DNA of 64,000 nt, taken from NCBI GenBank assembly GCA_963711465.1, contig CAVQEG010000001.1:2046001-2110000 (forward strand), in the 5' to 3' direction. The notes under the pieces are model-generated. The model was not told where the DNA came from. It saw only the letters and a list, made by a program, of their open reading frames with translations, and did not search any database. Position numbers and translations under genes: made by a program. This DNA is from CAVQEG01 sp963711465 (lineage in GTDB: Bacteria > Bacteroidota > Ignavibacteria > OLB7). This document shows, one piece after another, positions 54,805 to 63,900 of the stretch; position 1 is the first letter of the stretch, and each line of letters opens with the position of its first letter.

Positions 54805-54998
54805 ACGATCCTCGTCATGACGTGTTGTTTGAACAGGGTTTCTGTGGGTCGTTCTGAATGCGTATCAGGACGTGGGAAGGTACAGGAAATGAATGTGGTG
54901 GGAGTCCGGGTTGAAGGTGCGGATACCAGTTCGGGGCATGCGTGTTCCGGCGATCTCGACAACCACATGCAATCGAAGTTGACCACAGAGTCCGGGTG

Positions 54999-55464
54999 TG
55001 AAGTCCTCCCCAATTCCTGGACAGCGAGCTAAGGTGGATTAACTTCCATCAATAGCGTCCACGGATGTGGAGGAGAACGAACAATGGGAGCCAAGAAGCA
55101 GCGACGGAGGTTCGCGCCGGAGTTTAAGGCGGAGGTCGCAATCGAGGCGCTGCGCGAGCGCGAGCCACTGACGGATCCGGCGAAGCGCCACGGCGTGCAT
55201 CCCAATCAGATCACTAAGTGGAAGCGGCAACTGCTCGAGCAGAGCGCCGAGGCCTTCCGTAGCGGCAACGCTCCGCGAGACGATGACCAGAGCGAGCTGA
55301 TCGAGCAGCTCTACCAGAAGATCGGCCAGAGCCAGGTGGAGCTCGACTGGCTGAAAAACAAATCTAAACTGCTCGACCGCCGCTAAGCGGGCGCTGATCG
55401 ATTCCAGCGCCCTGCTGAGCATCGTGCGGCAATGCGAGCTGATCGATCTTCCGCACTCGACGTA
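54999..55464 (+). mobile_element. IS3-family element, 5' part
   Basis: Likely left end TGAAGTCCTCCCCAATTCCTGG at 54999 is one base too long to quote fully; it opens TGAAGTCCTCCCCAATTC. orfA (55084-55386) is intact, and the start of orfB continues in another frame (ALIDSSALLSIVRQCELIDL, PHSTY) until it is cut at 55464 by an IS21 end. Confidence 0.8.
55084..55386 (+). CDS. IS3-family transposase OrfA
   Basis: 100 residues: a basic N-terminus, HTH (RRFAPEFKAEVAIEALRERE, HPNQITKWKRQLLEQ) and a leucine-zipper-like C-terminus (SELIEQLYQKIGQSQVELDW). OrfA binds the element ends and needs a frameshift to make the OrfAB transposase; OrfB is truncated after about 25 residues, so this copy is not active. 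Confidence 0.9.
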   Translation: MGAKKQRRRFAPEFKAEVAIEALREREPLTDPAKRHGVHPNQITKWKRQLLEQSAEAFRSGNAPRDDDQSELIEQLYQKIGQSQVELDWLKNKSKLLDRR

Positions 55465-55731
55465 TGCGTATTCCGACGCAAGTCGACCAGCGATTCCGAG
55501 CGAAGTCGACCACTGATTCCGACGCAAGTCGACCACCTGTTCCGAGCGAAGTCGACCACCGATTCCGAGCCAAGCCGACCACCTCGCCGGACGGCCGTAG
55601 GACCGTTCGGCGGGTGGCGGCTCGATGCGACGCTGGATATCGTTCACCAGGGCTATCCTCGTCCTCCAACCCTTTACAATGGAGGCCGCGATGCCCGCAG
55701 TACGTCTATCCATGCGCAACATCAGAGAACT
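55465..55731 (+). mobile_element. IS21-family left end with istA start, truncated
   Basis: Starts TGCGTATTCCGACGCAAGTC and carries five ~23-bp terminal repeats of the TTCCGA-G-AAGTCGACCA type (three in the 42154 copy). After a shared 100-bp leader the istA start ATGCCCGCAGTACGTC (55691) encodes MPAVRLSMRNIRE, the conserved IstA N-terminus, and is cut after 13 codons by ISL3 copy C. Confidence 0.8.
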
Positions 55732-55745
55732 GGCTCCTGTAAAAA

Positions 55746-57136
55746 TCAAGTGGGTAGATAGCTGGGGTTGAGCGCCGAGAAATCGAGTTTCCCGGTGAGC
55801 AAATAGGTGATGATCTCGAAGGTTTTCATTGTGCTGTACCCACGTGCCTTGCGCTTGGCTGCCTGCACGATCGAGTTGAAGCCTTCGAGGATGCCATTGG
55901 TCACCTGCGTGCGCTTCCATCGGACGATTCCGTCACGATGCTTGCGGATGGTCCTCGCCAGCTTGATGAATGGCTCCAGGCGACTATGCGTCGCCCAGAA
56001 GTACGACTTGTCGAGCAGCAGCTCGAAGTCCTCAACGCTCTCGGCCTCGTAGATATCCTGGAAGCTCTCGCGCAGGTGCAGTGCCCGCACGGTCTTGAGC
56101 TTCAGCGATGAGAGCTCGAGCTCCTCGATCTCGACACGCTGTTCCTGGGAGCCTGTTGAATTACTGAGGTGGCGCAGGCTGTTCAAATGCTGTCTGATGC
56201 AAGGCGCCCGACGAGCGCGGAGTGAGGCGGCCGTCCGGCCGCCGCAGCGACGCGTGAGGAGGGCAACGCCGCAGACGGCAGTATTTCAACAGCCTGCTGG
56301 GTGAGGTTCTGCCAGTTCTTCAGGAACGAGTAGCGCTTGCGCTTGAGGATCGGGTGGGTCTTGACTTCCGATCGACGCACCTGATCGACGGCCTCGTTGA
56401 CGAGTTTGAGCACGTGGAAGCGGTCGAAGGTCACCTCGGCGTTCGGAAGATGCTCGCTGACACCCTTGGCGTAGGCCGGCGACATGTCGGCACTGACCGT
56501 CCGGATGTTCTCGCCGGAGCCACCGTGTGCCGTCAGGTCCTCCGCAAAGCGCTTGATCGTCTCGCTGTCCTTGCCGGGCGTGACGAAGATCGTGCGGCGC
56601 CGCTCGAGGTCGACGGCGATGGTCATGTAGTTGTGTCCACGCTTCAGGGAGATCTCATCGACACCGACCTCGGTTACGTCGCTGAAGTCTTCGGCTTCGC
56701 GGGCGTCGCTGATGTAGCAGTCGAGCAGGCGCCAGATCCGGTAGTTCGAGACGTTGGTCAGCCGGGAGACTGCGTTGATCGGCATGTGCTGGCCAAGCTG
56801 CAGCAACAACGCCTCGAACAGGAGCGTGAAGCCGTCGCACTGCCCCGCCCACGGCGGCGTGAGCAGTCGTTTGCCCTCGGGCGTATCCAGCCGCGGCACC
56901 CAGGCGTGCAGATGGCACTCGTGTTCGAAGAAGTTCAGGTGGCGCCAGGTCTTCAGCTGCGTGTCGTAGGCACCGTAGTCACCTTCGACGCCGGACTCCT
57001 CGTCTCGGTAGTGGAACTTCGCGCCTCGATGGAAGTTCAGGTAGATGTCGAGCGATTTACGATCCGGATCGAACTCGATGCGTTCGATGTACCAGGGATC
57101 ACGGAGTCCGAGCGCCTGAAAAAACAGATCTTCCAC
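55746..57136 (-). pseudogene. ISL3-family transposase of copy C, MITE-interrupted
   Basis: Same split as in copy A: about 280 N-terminal codons (57136 inward) and the C-terminal 130 codons are separated by the insert at 56149-56296. Additional changes include DETSLKRG to DEISLKRG next to the catalytic Asp. Confidence 0.88.
56149..56296. mobile_element. 148-bp MITE inside ISL3 copy C
   Basis: Same insertion point, orientation and CTGG duplication as the MITE in copy A, with a single base difference seen (TCTGATGC for TCGGATGC). Confidence 0.85.
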
Positions 57137-57235
57137 GAGCGGTGCCTTTGAGGGTATGGGATGGACGACTTCGACTGCGGAAGATCGCGTCTACCCACTC
57201 ACTTCTCAAAGGAGCCCAGAAGGCTCCTGTAAAAA

Positions 57236-58626
57236 TCAAGTGGGTAGATAGCTGGGGTTGAGCGCCGAGAAATCGAGTCTCCCGGTGAGCAAATAGGTGA
57301 TGATCTCGAAGGTTTTCATTGTGCTGTACCCACCTGCCGTTCGCTTGGCTGCCTGCACGATCGAGTTGAAGCCTTCGAGGATGCCATTGGTCACCTGCGT
57401 GCGCTTCCATCGGACGATTCCGTCACGGTGCTTGCGGATGGTCCTCGCCAGCTTGATGAATGGCTCCAGGCGACTATGCGTCGCCCGGAAGTACCACTTG
57501 TCGAGCAGCAGCTCGAAGTCCTCAACGCTCTCGGCCTCGTAGATATCCTGGAAGCTCTCGCGCAGGTGCAGTGCCCGCACGGTCTTGAGCTTCAGCGATG
57601 AGAGCTCCAGCTCCTCGATCTCGACACGCTGCTCCTGGGAGCCTGTTGAATTACTGAGGTGGCGCAGGCTGTTCAAATGCTGTCGGATGCAAGGCGCCCG
57701 ACGAGCGCGGAGTGAGGCGGCCGTCCGGCCGCCGCAGCGACGCGTGAGGAGGGCAACGCCGCAGACGGCAGTATTTCAACAGCCTGCTGGGTGAGGTTCT
57801 GCCAGTTCTTCAGCAATGAGTAGCGCTTGCGCTTGAGGATCGGGTGCGTCTTGACTTCCGATCGACGCACCGCATCGACAGCCTCGTTGACGAGTTTGAG
57901 CACGTGGAAGCGGTCGAAGGTTACCTCGGCGTTCGGCAGATGCTCGCCGACACCCTTGGCGTAGGTCGGCGACATGTCGGCGCTGACGGTCCGGATGTTC
58001 TCGCCGGAGCCACCGTGTGCCGTCAGGTCCTCCGCAAAGCGCTTGATCGTCTCGCTGTCCTTGCCGGGCGTAACGAAGATCGTGCGGCGCCGCTCGAGGT
58101 CGACGGCGATGGTCATGTAGTTGTGTCCACGCTTCAGCGAGGTCTCATCGACACCGACCTCGGTTACGTCGCTGAAGTCTTCGGCTTTGCGTGCGGCGCT
58201 GATGTAGCAGTCGAGCAGGCGCCAGATCCGGTAGTTCGAGACATTGGTCAGCCGGGAGACTGCGTTGATCGGCATGTGCTGGCCAAGCTGCAGCAACAAC
58301 GCCTCGAACAGGAGCCTGAAGCCGTCGCACTGCCCCGCCCACGGCGGCGTGAGCAGTCGTTTGCCCTGGGGCGTATCTAGCCGCGGCACCCACGCGTGCA
58401 GATGGCACTCGTGTTCGAAGAAGTTCAGGTGGCGCCAGGTCTTCAGCTGCGTGTCGTAGGCACCGTAGTCACCTTCGACGCCGGACTCCTCGTCTCGGTA
58501 GTGGAACTTCGCACCTCGACGGAAGTTCAGGTAGATGTCGAGCGATTTGCGATCCGGATCGAACTCGATGCGTTCGATGTACCAGGGATCACGAAGACCG
58601 AGCGCCTGAAAAAACAGATCTTCCAC
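57236..58626 (-). pseudogene. ISL3-family transposase of copy D, MITE-interrupted
   Basis: Predicted fragments (317-residue N-terminal frame and 146-residue C-terminal frame, including read-through of the MITE) are identical to those of copy A, including copy-specific residues such as SPTYAKGVGEHLP. Inactive by itself. Confidence 0.88.
57639..57786. mobile_element. 148-bp MITE inside ISL3 copy D
   Basis: Same insertion point and CTGG duplication as in copies A and C; identical to the MITE of copy A. Confidence 0.85.
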
Positions 58627-58871
58627 GAGCGGTGCCTTTGAGGGTATGGGACGGACGACTTCGACCGGGGAAGATCGCGTCTACCCACTCACTTCTCAAA
58701 GGAGCCTATCTTCTTTATCCATCGTGCAAATTACGACAACGACGCAATTTATCCATGATGTATAATTGCCGGAGTATTAAGAGTAGCTCTTCCCACGGAT
58801 GTTGCGTTCAGAAGCACGCGGCGACGTGTACGCCTTCTGTCAATTACAACCCGAGGTTGCCCGAACCTTCG

Positions 58872-59477
58872 TCAGAACGCCGTGATGACAACATTGACCG
58901 CTGTGCTCTTCTGAAACAGCACATGCTCCCGTGGCCTCAGGAGGACGATCGCCCACGAACCTCGAGGGAGCACCTCCGTTTTGTCCATAGAGAGAACGTG
59001 TTTCGACGACAGTGCCTGGCGGTAGGTGTATTGACCACCGAACAGCTGGCCTTGCACCCTGCTGAATTTTTGGGCTTCGTCGTTCCCCATGAGCATTACA
59101 TCGACGGGCTGCGGGTCGGCTCCCACTTTAACGTGAATTCGGCTATCAGACGATAACGAGAAGGAATAGACTTTGTACGCGCCCTCGTTTAACTCCGTCT
59201 TCTCACGGACTACCGTCTGCGACTCACGCAATGCGCCTGCCAGACCGGCAGATGGGGGCGCCGCGCTTTGGCTCGTTGTTGCACGCCAATACAGAAATCC
59301 GCCGCCGAGAAGTATGACTAACACACCAAGTAGTGCAAGTGCGAAGAACGACGGCCTCTTTCGGATTGGCAGATTTGGCGGTTGGCTATTCGTATCGAGT
59401 GGAGCTCCGCAATTGGGGCAAGCTGCTGCCTTGTCAGAAACTTCCTTGCCGCATTCTGAGCATCTTATTAAGGCCAT
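58872..59477 (-). CDS. Zinc-ribbon membrane protein
   Basis: 201 residues. N-terminal zinc ribbon with two CxxC pairs (IRCSECGKEVSDKAAACPNCG split: Cys6, Cys9, Cys20, Cys23), a basic linker, one transmembrane helix (SFFALALLGVLVILLGGGFL, about residues 43-63) and an extracytoplasmic domain (KVYSFSLSSDSRIHVKVGAD, EVLPRGSWAIVLL). The membrane topology is inferred. No neighbour points to a function; it lies 165 nt from ISL3 copy D. Confidence 0.78.
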   Translation of the reverse strand: MALIRCSECGKEVSDKAAACPNCGAPLDTNSQPPNLPIRKRPSFFALALLGVLVILLGGGFLYWRATTSQSAAPPSAGLAGALRESQTVVREKTELNEGAYKVYSFSLSSDSRIHVKVGADPQPVDVMLMGNDEAQKFSRVQGQLFGGQYTYRQALSSKHVLSMDKTEVLPRGSWAIVLLRPREHVLFQKSTAVNVVITAF

Positions 59478-59509
59478 GTCAGTATTCCCTCACCGTTCGT
59501 CAATGTGGT

Positions 59510-59838
59510 TGATCAACTTCTTGTATCTGCCCGGCGCTCGGAATCAACGGCGTTGCGCGCCGCTTTCCGCTGCAGACGTCGGGAATGTTTGCATGACACG
59601 CGGATGCTTGACGCGCTTGGAACGTTGGGGCATAGTCCAATCCCGTTTGGCCCGGTCATTTCGCGAAGGAACTTCGAACCAAGTCCGTGTGAGCCACGGG
59701 GGCAAACAGCCAAGCAAGAATTGCAGAGTGATATACCTCGCGACGGTCGCGCCCGATGATCGAGAGTAGATCAACCGGCCCAGTGCGCCAGCCTCCATTT
59801 TGAAGGAGGTTCTCGTATTCGGACTTCAACTGATCCAT
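59510..59838 (-). pseudogene. PD-(D/E)XK nuclease family remnant, frameshifted
   Basis: From MDQLKSEYENLLQN (59838) the frame reads VDLLSIIGRDRREVYHSAIL-AWLFAP, the conserved start of a PD-(D/E)XK nuclease family. At the run of five Cs (59698-59702 as G5 on plus) the frame breaks; the continuing frame gives PRGSHGLGSKFLREM, exactly the expected continuation. After that no family pattern remains, so the catalytic part has been lost. Confidence 0.65.
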
Positions 59839-59962
59839 CGCTTTCGACCATGCCTGCATCCTTGGAGGAGAACCAGAAGATATCGGATCCATATGGTACC
59901 GTTCGCAAGAATCCATGCAACTGGACATTTTGTCCGATATTAATCCGTTTGTTTTCCGACTG

Positions 59963-60290
59963 TTACGGGACAGATTCGAAGACCCGACGGTCGGTTATCC
60001 CACACCGCCCCCCCACCCCCTCCAACACCCCAAACACCCCCTCAATCACCTCCTCTCTCCCCGCAAACACCCCCTCCGGGCCGCCGGAATGTAGCGAAGT
60101 GAAGGGCGCTTCGTAGAGCGCCGCCGCATCCATCACCCCTCGCGCGGTGAGCTGGTCGATCACCATCTCGACGAAGCGGATCTGCTGCGGGGTCAGGCTG
60201 CGATCGTTGAGGAATTTGCTGAATGCGGCCAGGGCGGCGGAGCGGTCCTTGGCGACGAGGGTGCGGACGAAGAGGAAGATGGCGCCGCAT
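59963..60290 (-). pseudogene. 3' remnant of a second EcoKI-type hsdR
   Basis: About 95 codons reading FSKFLNDRSLTPQQIRF, EMVIDQLTARGVMDAAALYE, FTSLHSGGPEGVFAGREE, closely matching the C-terminus of the HsdR at 60902-64000 (about 88 percent at DNA level by eye). No N-terminal part precedes it; upstream lies the hicBA pair. Confidence 0.75.
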
Positions 60291-60391
60291 AGGCTTTGCC
60301 TTCGCAGAGGCGCGTGTCGCGGCGGTGATCTGCTTGAAGACGATCAATGGGCCGAGCGATGCAGGGAATAGCTGTCACGTCGCCCCTTCGC

Positions 60392-60577
60392 TCACGGCTG
60401 TGGCACTTCCAGATCGCGGCAGATCTTCCGCGCCAGATAATCATTGATTTCGGTGTGACGCGGCACCGACGAAGTCTTATGTGCTTTGCGATTGACGTAA
60501 ATCGTGTGATTGTTCCCCTCGCGCAGCTGCTCGCAACCGTGCTGCTCCAGGTGACGAATCAACGCGCCGCGCTTCAT
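60392..60577 (-). CDS. hicA: HicA toxin
   Basis: HicA is an mRNA interferase with a double-stranded-RNA-binding fold. 61 residues: MKRGALIRHLEQHGCEQLRE, the catalytic His24 in GNNHTIYVNR, and the family end SVPRHTEINDYLARKIC. Its start overlaps the hicB stop by 4 nt (60574-60577). Order hicB-hicA is the inverse of the E. coli arrangement but common. Confidence 0.88.
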   Translation of the reverse strand: MKRGALIRHLEQHGCEQLREGNNHTIYVNRKAHKTSSVPRHTEINDYLARKICRDLEVPQP

Positions 60578-60795
60578 GCGGCCTCTGGCAACTCAAATGC
60601 CTCACGAACCACGTCTTCGCCCGCCAGACGTTCCTCGGACAATAAACGATTGGCCTCGAGAACGAGGATGACAGCCTCCTTGAGATTGGCTCTCGCTTCC
60701 TCGAGGGTTGCACCCTGGGTGTTCGCGCCGGGCAGTTCTTCTACGAATGCGATATAGCCTTCAGGAACCTGTTTGAAGACGGCGGTGAGTTGCAT
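60574..60795 (-). CDS. hicB: HicB antitoxin
   Basis: 73 residues from the ATG at 60795 (MQLTAVFKQVPEGYIAFVEE): the HicB partial RNase H fold with LPGANTQGATLEEARANLKE and AVILVLEANRLL. It lacks a recognisable C-terminal DNA-binding domain. Pairs with hicA through a 4-nt overlap. An ATG at 60873 would add 26 unlikely residues. Confidence 0.88.
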   Translation of the reverse strand: MQLTAVFKQVPEGYIAFVEELPGANTQGATLEEARANLKEAVILVLEANRLLSEERLAGEDVVREAFELPEAA

Positions 60796-60901
60796 GGCAA
60801 ATACGTGTCTGTTACGGTGTCGAAACGTCGAAGATACCGCAGGAGTATCCGGCCTGCAAGCTACTCGACCCACGTCAAAGTCTTGTCGCTGCCACCGCCG
60901 A

Positions 60902-63900
60902 TCAGCAGCCTCGGAGAGCAGTCTCGTTCGTCACCCTCACAGACTCCAACACCCCAACCACCCCCTCAATCACCTCCTCCCTCCCCGCAAACACCCCCTC
61001 CGGTCCGCCGGAATGTAGGGAAGTAAATGGCGCCTCATACAGCGCCGCCGCATCCATCACACCTCGCGCGGTCAGCTGGTCGATAACCATCTCCACGAAG
61101 CGGATCTGCTGCGGGGTCAGGCTGCGGTCGTTGAGGAACTGGCTGAAGGCGGCCTGGGCGGCGGCGCGGTCCATGCCGACCAGGGTGCGGATGAAATAGG
61201 GGAGCGATGGGGAGTTGGTGCGTGTCAATAGGTCCTGGAGCAGGATTTCGCCGTCGTCGGCGCCGATCTTTACCAGCATGGCCTCGAGGTCCTTCAGGTC
61301 GCGTTCCGTCAGGGGTTGGTTGTGGCGCAGGCGCTGGATGGCGGCGTGGTGGAGGTGGTTCTGCAGGTAGTCCGCCACCTTCTTCTGGTATTGCGCGCCG
61401 GTCATCTTCGGGATCGCGATCGCGTCCTCCTCGCGGACGCCGGTGATCTCGTCCTTGAAGTCGGTGTAGACGATCGTGCGCTTCTTGCGGTCGAGGAAGG
61501 GAACCAGACCACGCATTCGCAGACGCATGTCCTCCAGCGTGTCGAGGGTGAGCCCCTCCCAGAAGCCGGGCTCCTGGATGGCGGCGAGGTATTCGAGCTG
61601 GGCGCGGACCGCCGGGATTGCCGCCTTTTCCTCGAGCAGCATCGCCATCTCCACCACGCGCTTGCGATGGCGCTCGATCGAGGCGATGTCGCCCTGGAGG
61701 AAGCCGAGCTGCATGCGGAGCGCGGTCAGGTCGAAGAGTCGCGATTCGACGTCGTCGGTGTCGAGCTCGGTGGGAAGGTCCGCCACCTCGCGCTCGAGGG
61801 TCGTTCGGTCGGATTCGCTCAGGTGCTTCCACGCGTCGCGATCCTGGAAACGCTCCACCGCCTGCAGATGCTCGCGGACGAGGAAGTTGTCGCGGTTCAT
61901 TGCCGCGACCTCGCGGTGGAGTCCGTCGGTGAGCGACGCGCGCAGTCTTTCGTCGGGATCGAGGTCGGGATCGGCCTGTAATTGACCGAGCAATTGCACG
62001 CGCGCGCGGAACAGACGGGTGCCGAGTGGCGCGCTGTCCTTCGTATTGATGCCCTCCGGGTTCTCCCGGAAGAAATCGAAGTTGAAGCAGAAGTCGAAGA
62101 CACGGAAGTCCTGCTTGTCGAGCCCCGGACCGTACAGGTCGGGACACAACCGGGTGCCGCGACCGATCATCTGCCAGAATTTGATCTTCGAATAGACCGG
62201 CTTGAAAAACACCAGGTTGGCCACCTCCGGCACATCGATGCCGGTGTCGAGCATGTCGACCGAGATGGCGATATGCGGCGGTTTGTCCTTCTGCGAGAAG
62301 TCGTCGAGCAGACTCTGCGGGTATTTGGCGTAGTTGTCGATGATCCGCGCGAAGTGTCCGCGGTAGTGCGGGTAATGGTGGTTGAACCGCTCCTCGATGA
62401 ACTTCGCGTGGTCGTGGTTGCGGGCGAAGATGATCGTCTTGGCCAGCCGGTCGCCTCCCTCCACCTTGTGTCCGTGCTCCATCAGGTACTGCAGCACCTT
62501 GTCGACCGTATCGCGGTTGAAGAGCCAGTTGTTGATGGCCGCCGCGTTCACGCTCTCGGGCATGGTTCCCGGATCCACCTCATCGCCCCAGTCGAGTCCC
62601 TCCCACTGCGCCTTCTCTTCCTCGCTCAGCGCGTCGTAGTCGATGCCCTCGCGCGGGAACTTCAGGTCGACCTGCTGCACGCGGGGCGGAACCAGAAAGC
62701 CATCCTTCACCGCCTGCTCGAGTTCGTAGGCGTCGGTCGGCACGCCATTCTCCAGGTCGAACAGATCGTAGGTATTCCGATCGATGTCCTCGCGCGGCGT
62801 GGCGGTCAGGCCGACGAGCAGCGAATCGAAGTAGCGGAAGATGGCGCCGTATTTCTGGTAGACCGAACGATGCGCCTCGTCGATGATCACGAGGTCGAAG
62901 TGTCCCACGCCGAAGCGCGCCTCGCCGCCGTCGGTTTCGTCGATCAACCCCATCATCGTCGGATAGGTGCAGACGTAGACGCGGCCCTCGGTGTTCTTCT
63001 CGGTGACGAGGTTCACCGGACTCGATTCCGGCAGGTGTGCCTTGAACGCGTTCACCGCCTGGTTGACGAGCGACACCCGGTCAGCGAGGAACAGCGCGCG
63101 CTTCACCCAGCCGGCGCGTTGCAGCAGATCGACCAGCGCGATCGCCGTGCGTGTCTTTCCCGTACCGGTGGCCATCACCAGCAGCGCCTTGCGGCGCTGG
63201 GTCGTGAACTGCTGCGCGATGCTCAGGATCGCTCGCTTCTGATAGTAGCGCTCGACGATCGCGTCCTTCACGTTCGCCACGTCGAGCGGCTCCCGCTGGG
63301 CGCGACGGCGGATCAGGCGGGTGAGTTCCTCCTTCTTGTAGAACCCCGCCACCTTCCGCGGCGGGTACATCTCGTCGTCCCAGATCCACGTTTCGTAGCC
63401 GTTGGTGATGAAGATGATCGGGCGCTGACCGTGCATGCGCTCGAGGCAATCGGCGTAGAGTTTCGCCTGCTGCTGGCCGACCTGCGGATCGACGCTGGTC
63501 TTCTTCGCCTCGACCAACCCGAGCGGTTTGCCGTCGTCACCCCAGAGCACGTAATCGACCTTGCCGACCCCGTGGGCGTTCGGCATGCCGGTGACCTCAT
63601 ACTCCCGGTCGCGCTTGCCATCGAGCGGCCAGCCCGCGCGGCGCAATTCGACATCGATCAGGTAGTGACGGGTTTCGGCTTCCGAATAGTCGTGTGTATC
63701 CGGCTGCTTCTCGGCCGCAGCGCGAAGCTCGGCCAGCTCCCGACGCACCTTCTGGAGCTCCTTGTCGAGTTCGTCGCGTTCCTGCTGCTGCTTCAGCTCC
63801 CGCTTGTTCTGTTCGGCGAGTTTCTCCTCGAGCGCCTCGAGTTCCTTGCGAGGAACGACGGCACCCGCGACCGGAGCCGGCGGAACCTGCGCGTCGCTCC

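Larger units (their letters stand above)
55732..57216 (-). mobile_element. ISL3-family IS, copy C (1485 bp, MITE-disrupted)
   Basis: Same ends as copy B. Point differences from A and D are scattered through it, so it is an independent older branch that also contains the MITE. Its right end is 5 bp (CAGAA) from the left end of copy D. Left flank AGAGAACT is not matched by a duplication on the right. Confidence 0.9.
57222..58706 (-). mobile_element. ISL3-family IS, copy D (1485 bp, MITE-disrupted)
   Basis: Head-to-tail with copy C, separated by CAGAA. Identical in every stretch compared to copy A (45044-46528), whose left flank also ends CAGAA. Right flank TATCTTCT; no 8-bp target duplication. 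Confidence 0.9.

Noticed and set aside
44435..57410. Frames starting MEAHAGDQWHPRRL and running from the ISL3 left end into IS256 or secreted genes
   Set aside because: They read the ISL3 transposase 3' region in a wrong frame and cross the element end; the flanking genes have their own starts or are truncated.
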